In this document: positions 1-6,016 of the stretch, one piece after another
How positions within the stretch are numbered: the first letter of the stretch is position 1
Layout: the number at the start of each line of letters is the position of its first letter
NCBI GenBank assembly: GCA_964441335.1
Contig: CAYTUI010000017.1
Location: forward strand, 1-24,529
Reading direction: 5' to 3'
DNA from: CAYTUI01 sp964441335
GTDB lineage: Bacteria; Patescibacteriota; Patescibacteriia; UBA1558; 2-01-FULL-52-15
DNA: 24,529 bases
Translations under genes and position numbers: made by a program
The notes under the pieces: model-generated
Database searches by the model: none
Told to the model about the DNA's origin: nothing
Seen by the model: only the letters and a program-made list of their open reading frames with translations

Positions 1-156
1 CGCAAAGACAGGATAACTTATGATTTCTTTCTTGCTCTCACGTACTGTTTATTTAACTTAAGTTTGAATGTCGCAGATGTTTACTCATTCGCGAGGAGCA
101 GAGGGTGTTTAGTATTCACAAGGCAATCAGCAGAAAGGTTGAAATTTAATAGAATA

Positions 157-197
157 TTGCGACGAAGCGATCTCTCATAGCCGAGACCGCGTCGCAA
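157..197. repeat. Inverted repeat downstream of recR
   Basis: TTGCGACG (157-164) is matched by CGTCGCAA (190-197), and an inner GCG-TCTC/GAGA-CGC pairing extends the stem. The rest of 1-245 shows no convincing gene on either strand. The decamer-like text TTAACTTAAG occurs twice (about 53-62 and 233-242). The hairpin could end the recR transcript, but there is no U-tract, so a dispersed palindromic repeat is equally likely. Confidence 0.5.
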
Positions 198-245
198 GCT
201 CGCGGATGTCTGCTAATTTACGATCTCTTGACTTAACTTAAGGCT

Positions 246-845
246 TCATTTAATCTCCCTACGGTTCTCCAAAGCCGAGGAGAGTGTGACTTCGTCAGCG
301 TATTCTATATTACTACCCACGGGTAGGCCGCGGGCTGGTCGGGTAATTTTTACGCCCAGAGGTTTTAAAACTTTAATTAAGTACATAGCTGTGGCCTCGC
401 CGTCCATAGTTTGATCTAAAGCCAAGATAACTTCCTGAACATTATGATTTTTGATGCGCCCAAGAAGTTCGGTAATTTTTAAACGGTCGGGTGTAATACC
501 TTCAATAGGATTGATGGTACCGTGCAGTATATGATATAGGCCTTCGTAGATGTGGGCCTTTTCCACGGCCTGAAGATCCTGACTGCTGGAGACAACGCAA
601 ATCTGTTTTTTATTACGGTTCTTATCGCTACAGATATTGCAGATAGTCTGATCGGAGACATTTTGACATTCACTGCAAAAAATAATTTTTTGACTGGCGT
701 CTTCCAAATCACTGGCAAATCGTTTTACTTCCTGGTCGTCCTGTAATAAATAAAAAACCAGCTTGGTCGCGGTTTTAGGACCAATGCCCGGTAGTTTGTC
801 AAAATGATCGACAAGTTTTTGGATGAAGCTTGGAAGGTTGTTCAT
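246..845 (-). CDS. recR: Recombination mediator protein RecR
   Basis: RecR acts with RecO (and RecF) to load RecA at single-stranded gaps. The 199-residue product has the family's usual length. A helix-hairpin-helix lies around residues 18-35 (LPGIGPKTA). A four-Cys zinc finger follows: C57, C60, C69 and C72. A Toprim domain starts near residue 81 and contains ALDQTMDGEATAMYL. I chose the ATG at 845 (MNNLPSF). An upstream in-frame TTG at 881 would add 12 residues that do not look like RecR and has no ribosome site. It lies 45 bases after ybaB on the same strand, the classical ybaB-recR pairing. No SD is visible. Confidence 0.95.
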   Translation of the reverse strand: MNNLPSFIQKLVDHFDKLPGIGPKTATKLVFYLLQDDQEVKRFASDLEDASQKIIFCSECQNVSDQTICNICSDKNRNKKQICVVSSSQDLQAVEKAHIYEGLYHILHGTINPIEGITPDRLKITELLGRIKNHNVQEVILALDQTMDGEATAMYLIKVLKPLGVKITRPARGLPVGSNIEYADEVTLSSALENRREIK

Positions 846-890
846 GATGGCTGGTTGCTTGTGGCTAGTAGCCTGTGGCAATTAGGTCGC

Positions 891-1199
891 TTATTCTTTA
901 TCACCGCCGCCCATACCGGGGAGATTAAAGCCGCCCATTTCGCGCATCTTCATAGCCATGGCTCTTTGAATTTTTTTCAAAGCTTTATTCATATTGTCCT
1001 TCAGCTCGGACTCCAGTTGATTTTTCTTTTCCGGTCGTAGGTATTCAGGACTGATTTCTACACTTTTAACGTCCTGATTACCGTCAATGACTATTTTGAC
1101 GGCACTGCTTTCCATAGTAACGACTTCCTCTGCCAATTTCTTTCTTAAATCATTAGCTTGGTTTTTTAGATCTTTGTATTGTTTGAGTTTGTTGAACAT
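891..1199 (-). CDS. ybaB: YbaB/EbfC family nucleoid-associated protein
   Basis: Small DNA-binding protein of the YbaB/EbfC family, which forms tweezer-like dimers on the nucleoid and is usually encoded just before recR. The 102-residue product has the family pattern: an N-terminal helix (about 1-25), a short beta region with VKIVIDGNQDVKSVEI, a C-terminal helix (about 58-88) with many Lys/Met, and a Gly/Met-rich tail ending in GMGGGDKE. Length and order match the family. The ATG at 1199 is preceded by an A-rich stretch with no SD. It probably forms one transcript with dnaB upstream and recR downstream. Its exact cellular role is unsettled even in model species. Confidence 0.9.
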   Translation of the reverse strand: MFNKLKQYKDLKNQANDLRKKLAEEVVTMESSAVKIVIDGNQDVKSVEISPEYLRPEKKNQLESELKDNMNKALKKIQRAMAMKMREMGGFNLPGMGGGDKE

Positions 1200-1231
1200 T
1201 TTGTTTGATTAGGTAGTTAGCTATTTAGGTA

Positions 1232-1292
1232 ATTAAGTTCTTAGGTTCTTAAGTTCTTACGTTATTAATAGTAATGAGTTATGAGTTATGAG
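1232..1292. repeat. Low-complexity tandem repeats between dnaB and ybaB
   Basis: The 102-base gap holds imperfect direct repeats: TTCTTAGG/TTCTTAAG/TTCTTACG (about 1238-1262) and then three ATGAG units (1271-1292). The AATGAG text recurs in the leaders at 16581 and 21073. No gene or terminator is seen, so read-through from dnaB into ybaB is plausible. Confidence 0.55.
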
Positions 1293-1301
1293 AGGTGGGG
1301 G

Positions 1302-2762
1302 TTAGGAAATCTCCGGGGCTGAACTGAATGGTAGGTCAGTGGGGCTTTCGTAGGGCGGTGGAACGTCAGCTCCGCTCATCACTCTTTGTGGCGCGCGGCG
1401 GGTCGGCTGGAATTCATGCTCCAGACTGCGGAAGGTAACTTTGTTTTCATCAAAAAATAGTCTAATCATACCGGTCGGTCCGTTACGGTGTTTTTCAATA
1501 TGAATTTCGGCTAGATTTTTTTCTTCTTCAGGACATTCTCTGGATTTGTCCTTGACTTTTCTGTAAATAAACATCACGACGTCGGCATCTTGCTCAATCG
1601 AACCTGACTCGCGCAAATCAGCCAGTTTAGGTATAGCCGGTGATCGGCTTTCAACGGCACGGGACAGCTGGGACAAAGCCAATACCGGCACATTTAATTC
1701 GCGGGCAATAGATTTTAAAGCACGACTGATTTCAGAAACTTCCTGCACACGGCTGTCCGAGTAATGATTGGAACGGCCTTCCATCAACTGCAAATAGTCA
1801 ACCACCAACATATCCAGTCCGTGTTCCATTTTTAAACGTCGGGCTTTGGTACGGATTTCCATAACGTTGGAAGAAGCGCTGTCGTCAATAAATATTTTAG
1901 CTTCAGACAAAACACCCATAGCCTGACCAATGCGCGGAAAATCATCATCTTCTTCACGGTCGGATAAGCGGCCGGTACGCATTTTCCAAAGATCAACGCC
2001 GGCTTGCGCGCAGAGTAATTTGTCCACCAACTGTTCCTTGGACATTTCCAAACTGAAGATGCCGACCGACGCTTTACTGACAACGGCCACGTGTCTGACT
2101 ATATCCAAAGCTAAAGTTGTTTTACCGATTGACGGACGGGCAGCCAGAATAACCAGATCGGACTTTTGGAAACCGGCCAAAATATTGTCCAGATCACCAT
2201 AACCGGTGGGCAGTCCGCGGATTTTTCCGGACTCGCGGTGCAGTTCGTCAATTCTATCAAAAGTGTCAGTCAAAACGCTCTTGATAGGAATAAAGTTTTG
2301 TTTAAGATACTTTTGGGAGACATTAAAAAGTTTCTGTTCGGCTTTATCCAACAGATCGTCCACGGCCTGATCTTCCATGTAGCTGTATTCAATAATTTCA
2401 GCGGCGGCTCTTTCCAGCTTGCGCAGAGTAGCGGTCTTTTGAATTATTTCAGCATAGTGCAGAACATGAGATGAAGAAGCAACATTCTCGGCCAGACCGG
2501 TCACAAAACTGGCACCGCCAACCTGATCCAGTAGTTTTCTCTCTTTTAGTTTGTTGGTGACGGAAATGATATCAATCGGCTGACGTTCATCATAGAGTGA
2601 GACCATAACCGAATAAATATCGCCGTGATTGTTATTATAAAAATCCTCGGCGTTAATTTTATCGGCTATTTTTATGATAGCCTCCTTATCCAAAAGCAGA
2701 GCGCCTAACAGGTCGGCTTCAGCTTCTAAATTGTGTGGGGGCACTTTTTGTAGGGCTGGCAT
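1302..2762 (-). CDS. dnaB: Replicative DNA helicase DnaB
   Basis: Hexameric 5'-3' helicase of the replication fork. The 486-residue product begins with the DnaB N-terminal helical domain (about 1-110; PPHNLEAEADLLGALLLD is the family opening). A linker and the RecA-like ATPase domain follow. Walker A is AARPSIGKT (207-215) and Walker B is VVDYLQL (about 320-326). ALSQLSRAVE and a DLRESGSIEQDAD segment follow, as in bacterial DnaB. There is no intein. The C-terminal tail of about 40 residues is Pro/Arg-rich and probably disordered. The start is ATG at 2762, only nine bases after a good -10 box, so the mRNA is near-leaderless. No SD is present. Confidence 0.96.
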   Translation of the reverse strand: MPALQKVPPHNLEAEADLLGALLLDKEAIIKIADKINAEDFYNNNHGDIYSVMVSLYDERQPIDIISVTNKLKERKLLDQVGGASFVTGLAENVASSSHVLHYAEIIQKTATLRKLERAAAEIIEYSYMEDQAVDDLLDKAEQKLFNVSQKYLKQNFIPIKSVLTDTFDRIDELHRESGKIRGLPTGYGDLDNILAGFQKSDLVILAARPSIGKTTLALDIVRHVAVVSKASVGIFSLEMSKEQLVDKLLCAQAGVDLWKMRTGRLSDREEDDDFPRIGQAMGVLSEAKIFIDDSASSNVMEIRTKARRLKMEHGLDMLVVDYLQLMEGRSNHYSDSRVQEVSEISRALKSIARELNVPVLALSQLSRAVESRSPAIPKLADLRESGSIEQDADVVMFIYRKVKDKSRECPEEEKNLAEIHIEKHRNGPTGMIRLFFDENKVTFRSLEHEFQPTRRAPQRVMSGADVPPPYESPTDLPFSSAPEIS

Positions 2763-2771
2763 AGTGGGGTC

Positions 2772-2800
2772 ATTTTACTCTGGGCTAGGGAGTTTTTCAA
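2772..2800 (-). promoter_or_regulatory. Promoter of dnaB
   Basis: On the minus strand, TTGAAA (2800-2795) and TAAAAT (2777-2772) are separated by exactly 17 bases. The predicted transcription start falls two to four bases before the dnaB ATG, so the message would be essentially leaderless. This fits the absence of an SD. Confidence 0.65.
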
Positions 2801-2880
2801 GCCCTGTTTTTTGGACAGTTTTTGCACTTTTTAAATATAAAAATGACCATTTTTGTGGTCACTTTTAAATTTACAAAATT

Positions 2881-2957
2881 TGGTGGGTCCAGGAGGATTC
2901 GAACCTCCGACCGTTTGCTTAAAAGGCAACTGCTCTACCAGGCTGAGCTATGAACCC
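2881..2957 (-). tRNA. tRNA-Lys (anticodon UUU)
   Basis: The minus strand folds as a complete cloverleaf. The acceptor is GGGTTCA/TGGACCC, with one T-G wobble and discriminator A. The D-arm stem is GCTC/GAGC. The anticodon loop is CTTTTAA, which gives UUU. The T-arm is GGAGG-TTCGAAT-CCTCC. The 3' CCA is encoded. The only irregularity is a G27-A43 mismatch at the base of the anticodon stem. It decodes AAA/AAG lysine codons. Confidence 0.96.
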
Positions 2958-3021
2958 AAATCGTGATTACGCGAAAAAGTATACCCATTATGCCTGATAA
3001 AGTCAATGTTAAAAACTATAT

Positions 3022-3050
3022 TTGAATCGATTGACATTATATGTTATATT
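3022..3050 (+). promoter_or_regulatory. Promoter of the metK riboswitch transcript
   Basis: TTGAAT (3022-3027) and TATATT (3045-3050) are 17 bases apart, with an extended -10 (TG at 3042-3043). The predicted start near 3057 lies about 18 bases before the riboswitch P1 helix. Confidence 0.65.
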
Positions 3051-3074
3051 GATAGCACAACTTAATCAAACGTG

Positions 3075-3187
3075 TTTATCACGAGTGGCAGTTAGGGATT
3101 TGGCCCGATGATCTGCCCGGCAACCTTTAAAGGTGACTCCTTTAAAAAGGTGCCAATTCCAAGCTCATTTAATGGGGCGGAGATAAA
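3075..3187 (+). promoter_or_regulatory. SAM-I (S-box) riboswitch upstream of metK
   Basis: The aptamer matches the S-box layout in order. P1 is TTTATC (3075-3080) with GATAAA (3182-3187). The ACGAG junction follows, then P2 GGCAG/CTGCC. The kink-turn stem and loop read AGGGATTTGGCCCGATGA. Next come the conserved GGCAACC, a long P3 (TTTAAAGG/CCTTTAAA), GGTGCCAATTCC, and P4 (GCTC/GGGC). The pseudoknot is TTGG (3100-3103) with CCAA (3159-3162). S-boxes sense S-adenosylmethionine and repress methionine or SAM genes. Placed before metK, this gives product feedback. Confidence 0.92.
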
Positions 3188-3208
3188 AGTCGATTTTTAT
3201 ATTAATAA

Positions 3209-3233
3209 AAACTCCTGCTCTTGATGGGAGTTT
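3209..3233 (+). promoter_or_regulatory. Expression-platform hairpin masking the metK SD
   Basis: AAACTCC (3209-3215) pairs with GGAGTTT (3227-3233). The right arm contains the only SD-like text before metK (GGGAG, 3226-3230). The U-tract is weak (TTTATTTAATT), so control of translation is as likely as termination. The P1 3' strand (GATAAA) can also pair with TTTTTAT (about 3194-3200), a possible alternative state. Confidence 0.5.
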
Positions 3234-3241
3234 ATTTAATT

Positions 3242-4189
3242 ATGAATATTATGAACAAACAAAGAACATGTGAGTTTGTTACGCCCGGTCATCCGGATAA
3301 AATGTGCGATCAAATTGCCGATGCGATTTTGGACGCCTGCATAACCGAAGATAAAAATAGCCGAGTGGCTTTGGAAGTTTTGGGAGGGCACGGCGTGATT
3401 ACATTATCCGGTGAAATTACCTCTAAGGCGCAACTGAATATCAATAAAGTTGTTCAGCAGATTGTCGGTGAAGGATTAAAGATTGTCAGTCATCTGGAAC
3501 AGCAAAGTCCGGAGATTGCTAAAGGAGTGGACAGCGGCGGCGCCGGCGATCAGGGGATTATGACAGGCTATGCGACGTCAGAAACAAAAAGTCTAATGCC
3601 TATGGAATACGAATTGGCCAGAGAACTATGTCAAAAAATTTATGCCAAATATCCTTTTGATGGAAAAGTTCAGGTGACGCTGGATGGGCAAAATATTAAA
3701 ACGGTTGTGGCCAGTTTTCAGAATGCGCCTGCCATAGAACTTGCCCCCTTGGTCAAGTCACTGATAACAGCCGAGGAATATTTAGTTAATCCGGCCGGTG
3801 ATTGGCAGAGTGGGGGTTTTGACGCTGATTCCGGTTCGGTCGGTCGCAAGATTGTGGTAGATAATTATGGTCCGCAAATTCCGGTGGGCGGCGGTGCTTT
3901 CTCGGGTAAGGATTATACTAAGGTGGATAGAAGTGCGGCTTACATGGCCAGATTGATTGCTGTTGATTATGTTAACAAAGGCGCGGCTACGGCTTTGGTA
4001 AAAATTGCTTATGCCATTGGTAAAGCCCAACCGGTCATGGCTATTGTGGAAATTGACGGTCAGCAGTATCAGTTGCAGGATTATGATTTAAGTCCGCGAG
4101 GTATCAAAGAAAGACTGCAATTGGATAGACCGATTTATCTGGAGACTGCTAAGTGGGGGCACTTTGGTAGGGGATTTAGTTGGAAGTAA
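3242..4189 (+). CDS. metK: S-adenosylmethionine synthetase, compact form
   Basis: Makes SAM from methionine and ATP. Visible family signatures from the ATG at 3242 are GHPDK with catalytic His17, GAGDQG (ATP/Met site), VGRKIVVDNYG, the loop GGGAFSGKDYTKVDRSAAY, ALVKIAYAIG, and the C-terminal ETAKWGHFGR. The product is about 315 residues, against about 380-400 for the usual enzyme. The missing length is mainly in the central domain between the SET..LMP and FDGKVQVT segments and in the shortened C-terminus. All catalytic motifs remain. The start could also be ATG 3251. An upstream TTG or ATG (3221/3224) lies inside the regulatory hairpin and is unlikely. The gene is controlled by the S-box just upstream. 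Confidence 0.95.
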   Translation: MNIMNKQRTCEFVTPGHPDKMCDQIADAILDACITEDKNSRVALEVLGGHGVITLSGEITSKAQLNINKVVQQIVGEGLKIVSHLEQQSPEIAKGVDSGGAGDQGIMTGYATSETKSLMPMEYELARELCQKIYAKYPFDGKVQVTLDGQNIKTVVASFQNAPAIELAPLVKSLITAEEYLVNPAGDWQSGGFDADSGSVGRKIVVDNYGPQIPVGGGAFSGKDYTKVDRSAAYMARLIAVDYVNKGAATALVKIAYAIGKAQPVMAIVEIDGQQYQLQDYDLSPRGIKERLQLDRPIYLETAKWGHFGRGFSWK

Positions 4190-4194
4190 TTTTA

Positions 4195-4269
4195 TTAGGA
4201 GAAATGTATGTATAAGAAAAGGACCGGACACTGATGTGCCCGGTCCTTCAGATAGTTACCGTGGTTCAC
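4195..4269 (-). other. Possible 24-codon ORF after an orphan SD
   Basis: After the stop of the zinc-ribbon gene at 4287, the minus strand has a perfect AAGGAGG (4284-4278). Eight bases later a GTG (4269) opens a 24-codon frame (MNHGNYLKDRAHQCP...) ending in TAA at 4195. The frame runs straight through the terminator hairpin, so it is either a tiny gene or a leftover ribosome site from a lost gene. I cannot decide. Confidence 0.25.
4215..4248 (-). terminator. Terminator of the zinc-ribbon operon
   Basis: The stem is AAGGACCGGACAC (4219-4231) with GTGCCCGGTCCTT (4236-4248) and a four-base loop. The single irregular pair is G-U on minus-strand RNA but A-C on plus-strand RNA. The U-rich tail (CCTTTTCTTA) also lies on the minus side, so it serves the minus-strand operon. 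It may weakly stop metK read-through too. Confidence 0.8.
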
Positions 4270-4286
4270 GGTTTTCACCTCCTTGG

Positions 4287-4613
4287 TTAACAGTCGGGAA
4301 TGACCAGACCGGAGCCGCCACCGCGCTTACGGGTTTTAGCGGCTTCGTTCAACTGATCCCAGACCAGCTGGCGAGCCGCTCTAGCAACATCCTGGGGGAT
4401 TATGAGAACCTGTCCGCAGCTACAGTCAATTCTGGTAACCGCGACGAAGGCTGAAGCACTGACTGAGGGTTTAAGACCGCAGTCACAGGTCATGTTAATT
4501 TCAACAACCTGTCCGGTGCTTGGTGACAGTCCAACTTGCCAGATCCGATTGACGACATCGGTGAAGGTCAGCCGAACAGAGAAATCAGGATGGCTGGGAG
4601 TGAAGCGCGACAT
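4287..4613 (-). CDS. Zinc-ribbon-like protein of unknown function (108 aa)
   Basis: I do not recognise a named family. The 108-residue product has a beta-rich N-terminal half. It then has two Cys pairs of the CxC type: CDCG near residue 43 and CSCG near residue 64, about 20 residues apart, suggesting a small zinc ribbon. A basic helical tail ends with TRKRGGGSG. The ATG at 4613 has a clear SD (AAAGGAG, seven bases upstream) that lies in the last codons of the preceding gene. Only two bases separate that stop from this start, so the pair is translationally coupled. The base composition is more GC-rich than metK. Regulation is probably through the S-box leader at 4969-5113. Confidence 0.72.
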   Translation of the reverse strand: MSRFTPSHPDFSVRLTFTDVVNRIWQVGLSPSTGQVVEINMTCDCGLKPSVSASAFVAVTRIDCSCGQVLIIPQDVARAARQLVWDQLNEAAKTRKRGGGSGLVIPDC

Positions 4614-4615
4614 GG

Positions 4616-4834
4616 TTAGCTCCTTTGTTGGTTTTGAGCGATCAACTTGATGAACAGCTCGATCCGAAGCTGACAGTTGGGGCAGGTGGTGGACACTTTT
4701 ACTTTACCGCCCACTGTCTTAATGCCTGATTGATCCGTTTCTACTCCGGCTTTTTTCAGCATCTCAAGCTGTCGCTCAAGATGCTGTATGTGCAACCGGT
4801 CTTCTATGGCACTAATGGTTCCGAGGCCGTGCAT
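4616..4834 (-). CDS. Small coiled-coil/zinc-knuckle protein (72 aa)
   Basis: This is the first gene of a two-gene unit, of unknown function. Residues about 10-32 (DRLHIQHLERQLEMLKKAG) form a probable amphipathic helix or short coiled coil. A single CPNC lies near residue 51, followed by a helix. One CxxC cannot make a full zinc site, so metal binding would need a dimer or the neighbour protein. The ATG at 4834 has a strong SD (AAAAAGGAG, seven bases upstream). The transcript starts some 290 bases earlier and passes the S-box-like aptamer and two terminator hairpins, so expression should depend on that leader. Confidence 0.7.
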   Translation of the reverse strand: MHGLGTISAIEDRLHIQHLERQLEMLKKAGVETDQSGIKTVGGKVKVSTTCPNCQLRIELFIKLIAQNQQRS

Positions 4835-4865
4835 GGTCAGCTCCTTTTTTGTAACGAACGGAACT

Positions 4866-4893
4866 AAAAACCCGCTTTCGCTTTGAAAGTGGG
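4866..4893 (-). terminator. Second leader terminator (T2)
   Basis: On the minus strand CCCACTTTC (4893-4885) pairs with GAAAGCGGG (4879-4871), with one G-U pair, followed by five U (4870-4866). It lies between the aptamer and the SD of the gene starting at 4834. Its left arm overlaps GCCCACTTT (4894-4886), which is perfectly complementary to the P4 strand of the aptamer (4983-4975). Confidence 0.75.
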
Positions 4894-4932
4894 CTACTGA
4901 TGCATCGTAAACCAGACGTCTTTTTGACTATC

Positions 4933-4956
4933 AAAAAAGTCGCTGTAATTAGCGAC
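4933..4956 (-). terminator. First leader terminator (T1), directly after the aptamer
   Basis: GTCGCT (4956-4951) and AGCGAC (4944-4939) form a perfect six-pair stem with a six-base loop, followed by six U (4938-4933). It starts 13 bases after the aptamer's P1 helix, the usual place for an S-box expression-platform terminator. Confidence 0.78.
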
Positions 4957-4968
4957 GCATCCAGTTGG

Positions 4969-5113
4969 ATATCTGCCCACTTTATTCAAGTGGCTGGATT
5001 TCGCACCTTGTCCTTTTGAAGGTTAGGTTGCGGGCAGAACTTCGGGCCAGTTCCCTTTGAAACCCTTATCGACTGATGAAGTCGAATGGGTAACATTTCT
5101 GCTCTCTGGATAC
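4969..5113 (-). promoter_or_regulatory. Variant SAM-I (S-box) riboswitch with an inserted hairpin
   Basis: Read on the minus strand, the S-box elements appear in order. P1 is GTATC (5113-5109) with GATAT (4973-4969), then CAGAGAG. P2 is GCAGAA (5102-5097) with TTCTGC (5039-5034). Next are AGGGAACTGGCCCGA, then CCCGCAACC, P3 (GCAACCT/AGGTGC), and P4 (GCCACTT/AAGTGGGC). The pseudoknot CTGG (5050-5047) with CCAG (4997-4994) is perfect and differs from the metK TTGG/CCAA, so the pairing covaries. The known SAM-contacting positions (G11, C44-A46, U57, G58 in the Thermoanaerobacter numbering) look conserved. Two oddities stand out. An extra hairpin (ACCC...GGGT around TCGACT/AGTCGA, 5091-5062) is inserted beside the kink-turn. 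The usual AATTCC after GGTGC reads GAAATCC. Recognition is by eye; a covariance search would settle it. Confidence 0.78.
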
Positions 5114-5134
5114 GTAGTATTTAGTTGTAAAAGC

Positions 5135-5163
5135 AATTTAGCAAAGAATTATATTTGTGTCAA
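5135..5163 (-). promoter_or_regulatory. Promoter of the S-box/zinc-ribbon transcript
   Basis: TTGACA (5163-5158), a 17-base spacer and TAAATT (5140-5135) on the minus strand. The predicted start near 5128 lies about 15 bases before P1 of the aptamer. Confidence 0.7.
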
Positions 5164-5183
5164 GTAAAGTTAAATTGAGATGT

Positions 5184-5222
5184 AAAAAAAAGACAGCCCC
5201 CGATCCGTAGACCAAGGGCTGT
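5184..5222 (-). terminator. Terminator of the GlcG/HbpS-like gene
   Basis: ACAGCCC (5193-5199) pairs with GGGCTGT (5216-5222), followed on the minus strand by a run of eight U. The loop text TTGGTCT...CGGATCG is shared with the terminator at 16111-16145. Confidence 0.85.
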
Positions 5223-5241
5223 AGCCGGCAAGTTGCCGTGC

Positions 5242-5751
5242 TTAGGGTTTGACGCCGAAGTTGAGGGTCAGCTCGTGAAACTGGGAGTTGTTGCTGATCT
5301 TCGCCATGACGTAGAGATCCGATGCGAGAACATTGAACCTCAGGTACGCAACCATCAGCATGGCCGCCTCATCCCAGTGCTCGGGCAGACCGCTGAATGA
5401 CAGGATGCGGTTACACCTTCTGATATAGATGGCGCCGCCCCACTGGCCGGTTTTCGGATCACGGCTTTGCCAGGACGTGACGTGGCGATCGGCCTTCATC
5501 ATCAAAGCCAGACGGCTGGCCTTTTCGTGTGCCAACTTGACGTACTTCTCGGCCCTGGCGTCATCAGGCACATCACCAATGAACATTCCTGTCAGCGGCA
5601 GACCGGTATCAGCGTCTGCCAGAACGAAGTAGCCACCGGTGCAGTCACTGCCATCTTCTCGCTTCGGTTTGAAGTGATTCAAGATGTGCTGTACTACCAC
5701 TTCTGCGGAGACCAACGTATCTGCTACATTGTGAGCGTAAGTACCCTTCAT
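5242..5751 (-). CDS. Possible GlcG/HbpS-like domain protein (169 aa)
   Basis: The ATG at 5751 has a perfect SD (AAGGAGG, five bases upstream). A longer frame upstream reads through the promoter and must be rejected. The central part (about 50-140) resembles the GlcG/HbpS (DUF336) fold pattern: a strand with a D-A-x-T-G turn, a GMFIGDVPDDAR motif, a helix rich in Ala/Lys, HVTSWQSR, then GGAIYIRR and LSFSGLPEHWDEAAML. In known relatives GAIGVSG..EDE is the matching segment. HbpS proteins bind haem and GlcG is uncharacterised, so no precise function is claimed. There is no signal peptide, so it is probably cytoplasmic. It is monocistronic, with its own promoter and terminator, and more GC-rich than core genes. 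Confidence 0.72.
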   Translation of the reverse strand: MKGTYAHNVADTLVSAEVVVQHILNHFKPKREDGSDCTGGYFVLADADTGLPLTGMFIGDVPDDARAEKYVKLAHEKASRLALMMKADRHVTSWQSRDPKTGQWGGAIYIRRCNRILSFSGLPEHWDEAAMLMVAYLRFNVLASDLYVMAKISNNSQFHELTLNFGVKP

Positions 5752-5848
5752 CGGATCCTCCTTATCTTGCGAAGCAGGGTGCGGGTTGTTCAGCACGAAA
5801 GCGGACTGCGTTTCCAGCACGAGCGTTAAGCAAATCAAAGAACATTGT

Positions 5849-5876
5849 ATTATACTAAAAAATAGCATTTTGTCAA
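5849..5876 (-). promoter_or_regulatory. Near-consensus sigma-70 promoter
   Basis: TTGACA (5876-5871) and TATAAT (5854-5849) on the minus strand, both perfect, with a 16-base spacer. It drives the gene starting at 5751 with a leader of about 90 bases. That leader contains a short open frame (5845-5762) whose TAA overlaps the SD. Confidence 0.88.
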
Positions 5877-6016
5877 GCCCCTTAAGTTGGTAGCTTATTT
5901 GAGTAAGGCTAAATAGCAATTTTGCGGTAACCACCCCCGCCTGCTATGCGTTGCACAGCATCGTGGGCAGGTCGTAAGCGAGAGGGTTGTGCGAGGGTCT
6001 CTCTTTGGTAAGTCCC

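Noticed and set aside
4164..4454. A 96-codon plus-strand frame after metK
   Set aside because: It overlaps the end of metK and runs through the terminator and antisense to the zinc-ribbon gene at 4287, which has a good SD and Cys motifs.
4969..5113. Cobalamin riboswitch
   Set aside because: AAAGGGAA and CCCGCAAC look cobalamin-like, but the blocks are in the wrong order (the GGTG..AAATCC part follows instead of preceding). The S-box order, P1-P4 and the pseudoknot fit better.
5752..5934. N-terminal extension of the GlcG/HbpS-like protein
   Set aside because: The upstream in-frame codons read through a near-perfect promoter. The ATG at 5751 has a perfect SD.
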